Source: Acrocarpospora phusangensis (GTDB taxonomy: Bacteria; Actinomycetota; Actinomycetes; Streptosporangiales; Streptosporangiaceae). Taken from it: a DNA stretch of 39,774 nt. Under the pieces are notes generated by a model. It had not been told where the DNA came from. It saw only the letters and a list, made by a program, of their open reading frames with translations, and made no database searches. Below, piece after piece: positions 39,751 through 39,774 of this stretch (positions are counted from its first letter, which is position 1; every line of letters begins with the position of its first letter). Made by a program: the position numbers and the translations under genes. The stretch spans positions 1 through 39,774 of the forward strand of contig NZ_BOOA01000072.1 in the NCBI RefSeq assembly GCF_016862995.1. The letters are read 5' to 3'.

Positions 39751-39774
39751 CCGGCTGCGGGTGACCGCCATGAC
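39743..39774 (+). CDS. 5' end of a further operon gene (partial)
   Basis: ATG at 39743 overlaps the FHA gene by 8 nt and gives only MDDRLRVTAM before the window ends. PP2C-type phosphatases often begin in a similar way and commonly accompany kinase-FHA pairs. Ten residues are too few for a call. Confidence 0.4.
   Translation, partial: MDDRLRVTAM

Overview
The window is 39.8 kb of very GC-rich DNA (about 70% or more by eye). GTG and TTG starts, 4-8 nt gene overlaps and strong third-position G/C bias all point to an actinomycete. The mix of families (Pls-like synthetase, DUF4396, LLM-hemerythrin fusion, macro, CHAT and kinase-FHA proteins) suggests Streptosporangiales or a close relative. That placement is inference, because no rRNA or tRNA gene is present.

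Layout. 1-233 is the 3' end of an unknown gene, followed by a secreted HNH-type nuclease on the minus strand. 1129-6359 is a sugar or polyol PTS operon: DeoR-type regulator, PfkB-type sugar-phosphate kinase, split mannitol-type IIC, IIB and IIA, a zinc-dependent polyol-type dehydrogenase and HPr. 6484-7857 (minus) holds a TauE/SafE transporter and a lipoprotein. 7971-13223 is a Pls-like single-module NRPS (A-T domains, six membrane segments, three beta-helix-like domains) tightly coupled to an M1 peptidase. A 35-codon small gene and a strong terminator follow. 13563-17807 has DUF4396 behind a CsoR-like palindrome, a DAO-type oxidase, a thiamine-binding protein, an HxlR regulator coupled to an LLM-hemerythrin fusion, and a GNAT acetyltransferase. 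17722-23567 (minus) has an MFS transporter with an interrupted 5' end, an SDR-ACAD-CE7 esterase operon, and phosphoglucomutase.

The right half (23774-39774) is signalling or conflict-like territory. It contains a small membrane protein and a 1640-residue TPR-CHAT protease-like protein with four different in-frame tandem-repeat arrays. A macro-domain protein and a gluzincin-like protein follow. Next is a TetR-type HTH fused to a TPR array behind a 19-bp palindrome. The last part is an operon of membrane Ser/Thr kinase, helical protein, small membrane protein, ClpB-type AAA+ ATPase and zinc-ribbon-FHA protein, with a further gene running off the end.

Three things stand out. First, the Pls-like synthetase has a hand-read lysine-like specificity code, which predicts a cationic homopoly(amino acid). 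Second, CHAT, macro, kinase, AAA+ and FHA genes cluster together and resemble NTP- and phosphorylation-regulated conflict or stress systems. Third, in-frame minisatellites (12, 15, 30, 33, 36 and 60 bp) recur in at least four unrelated genes.
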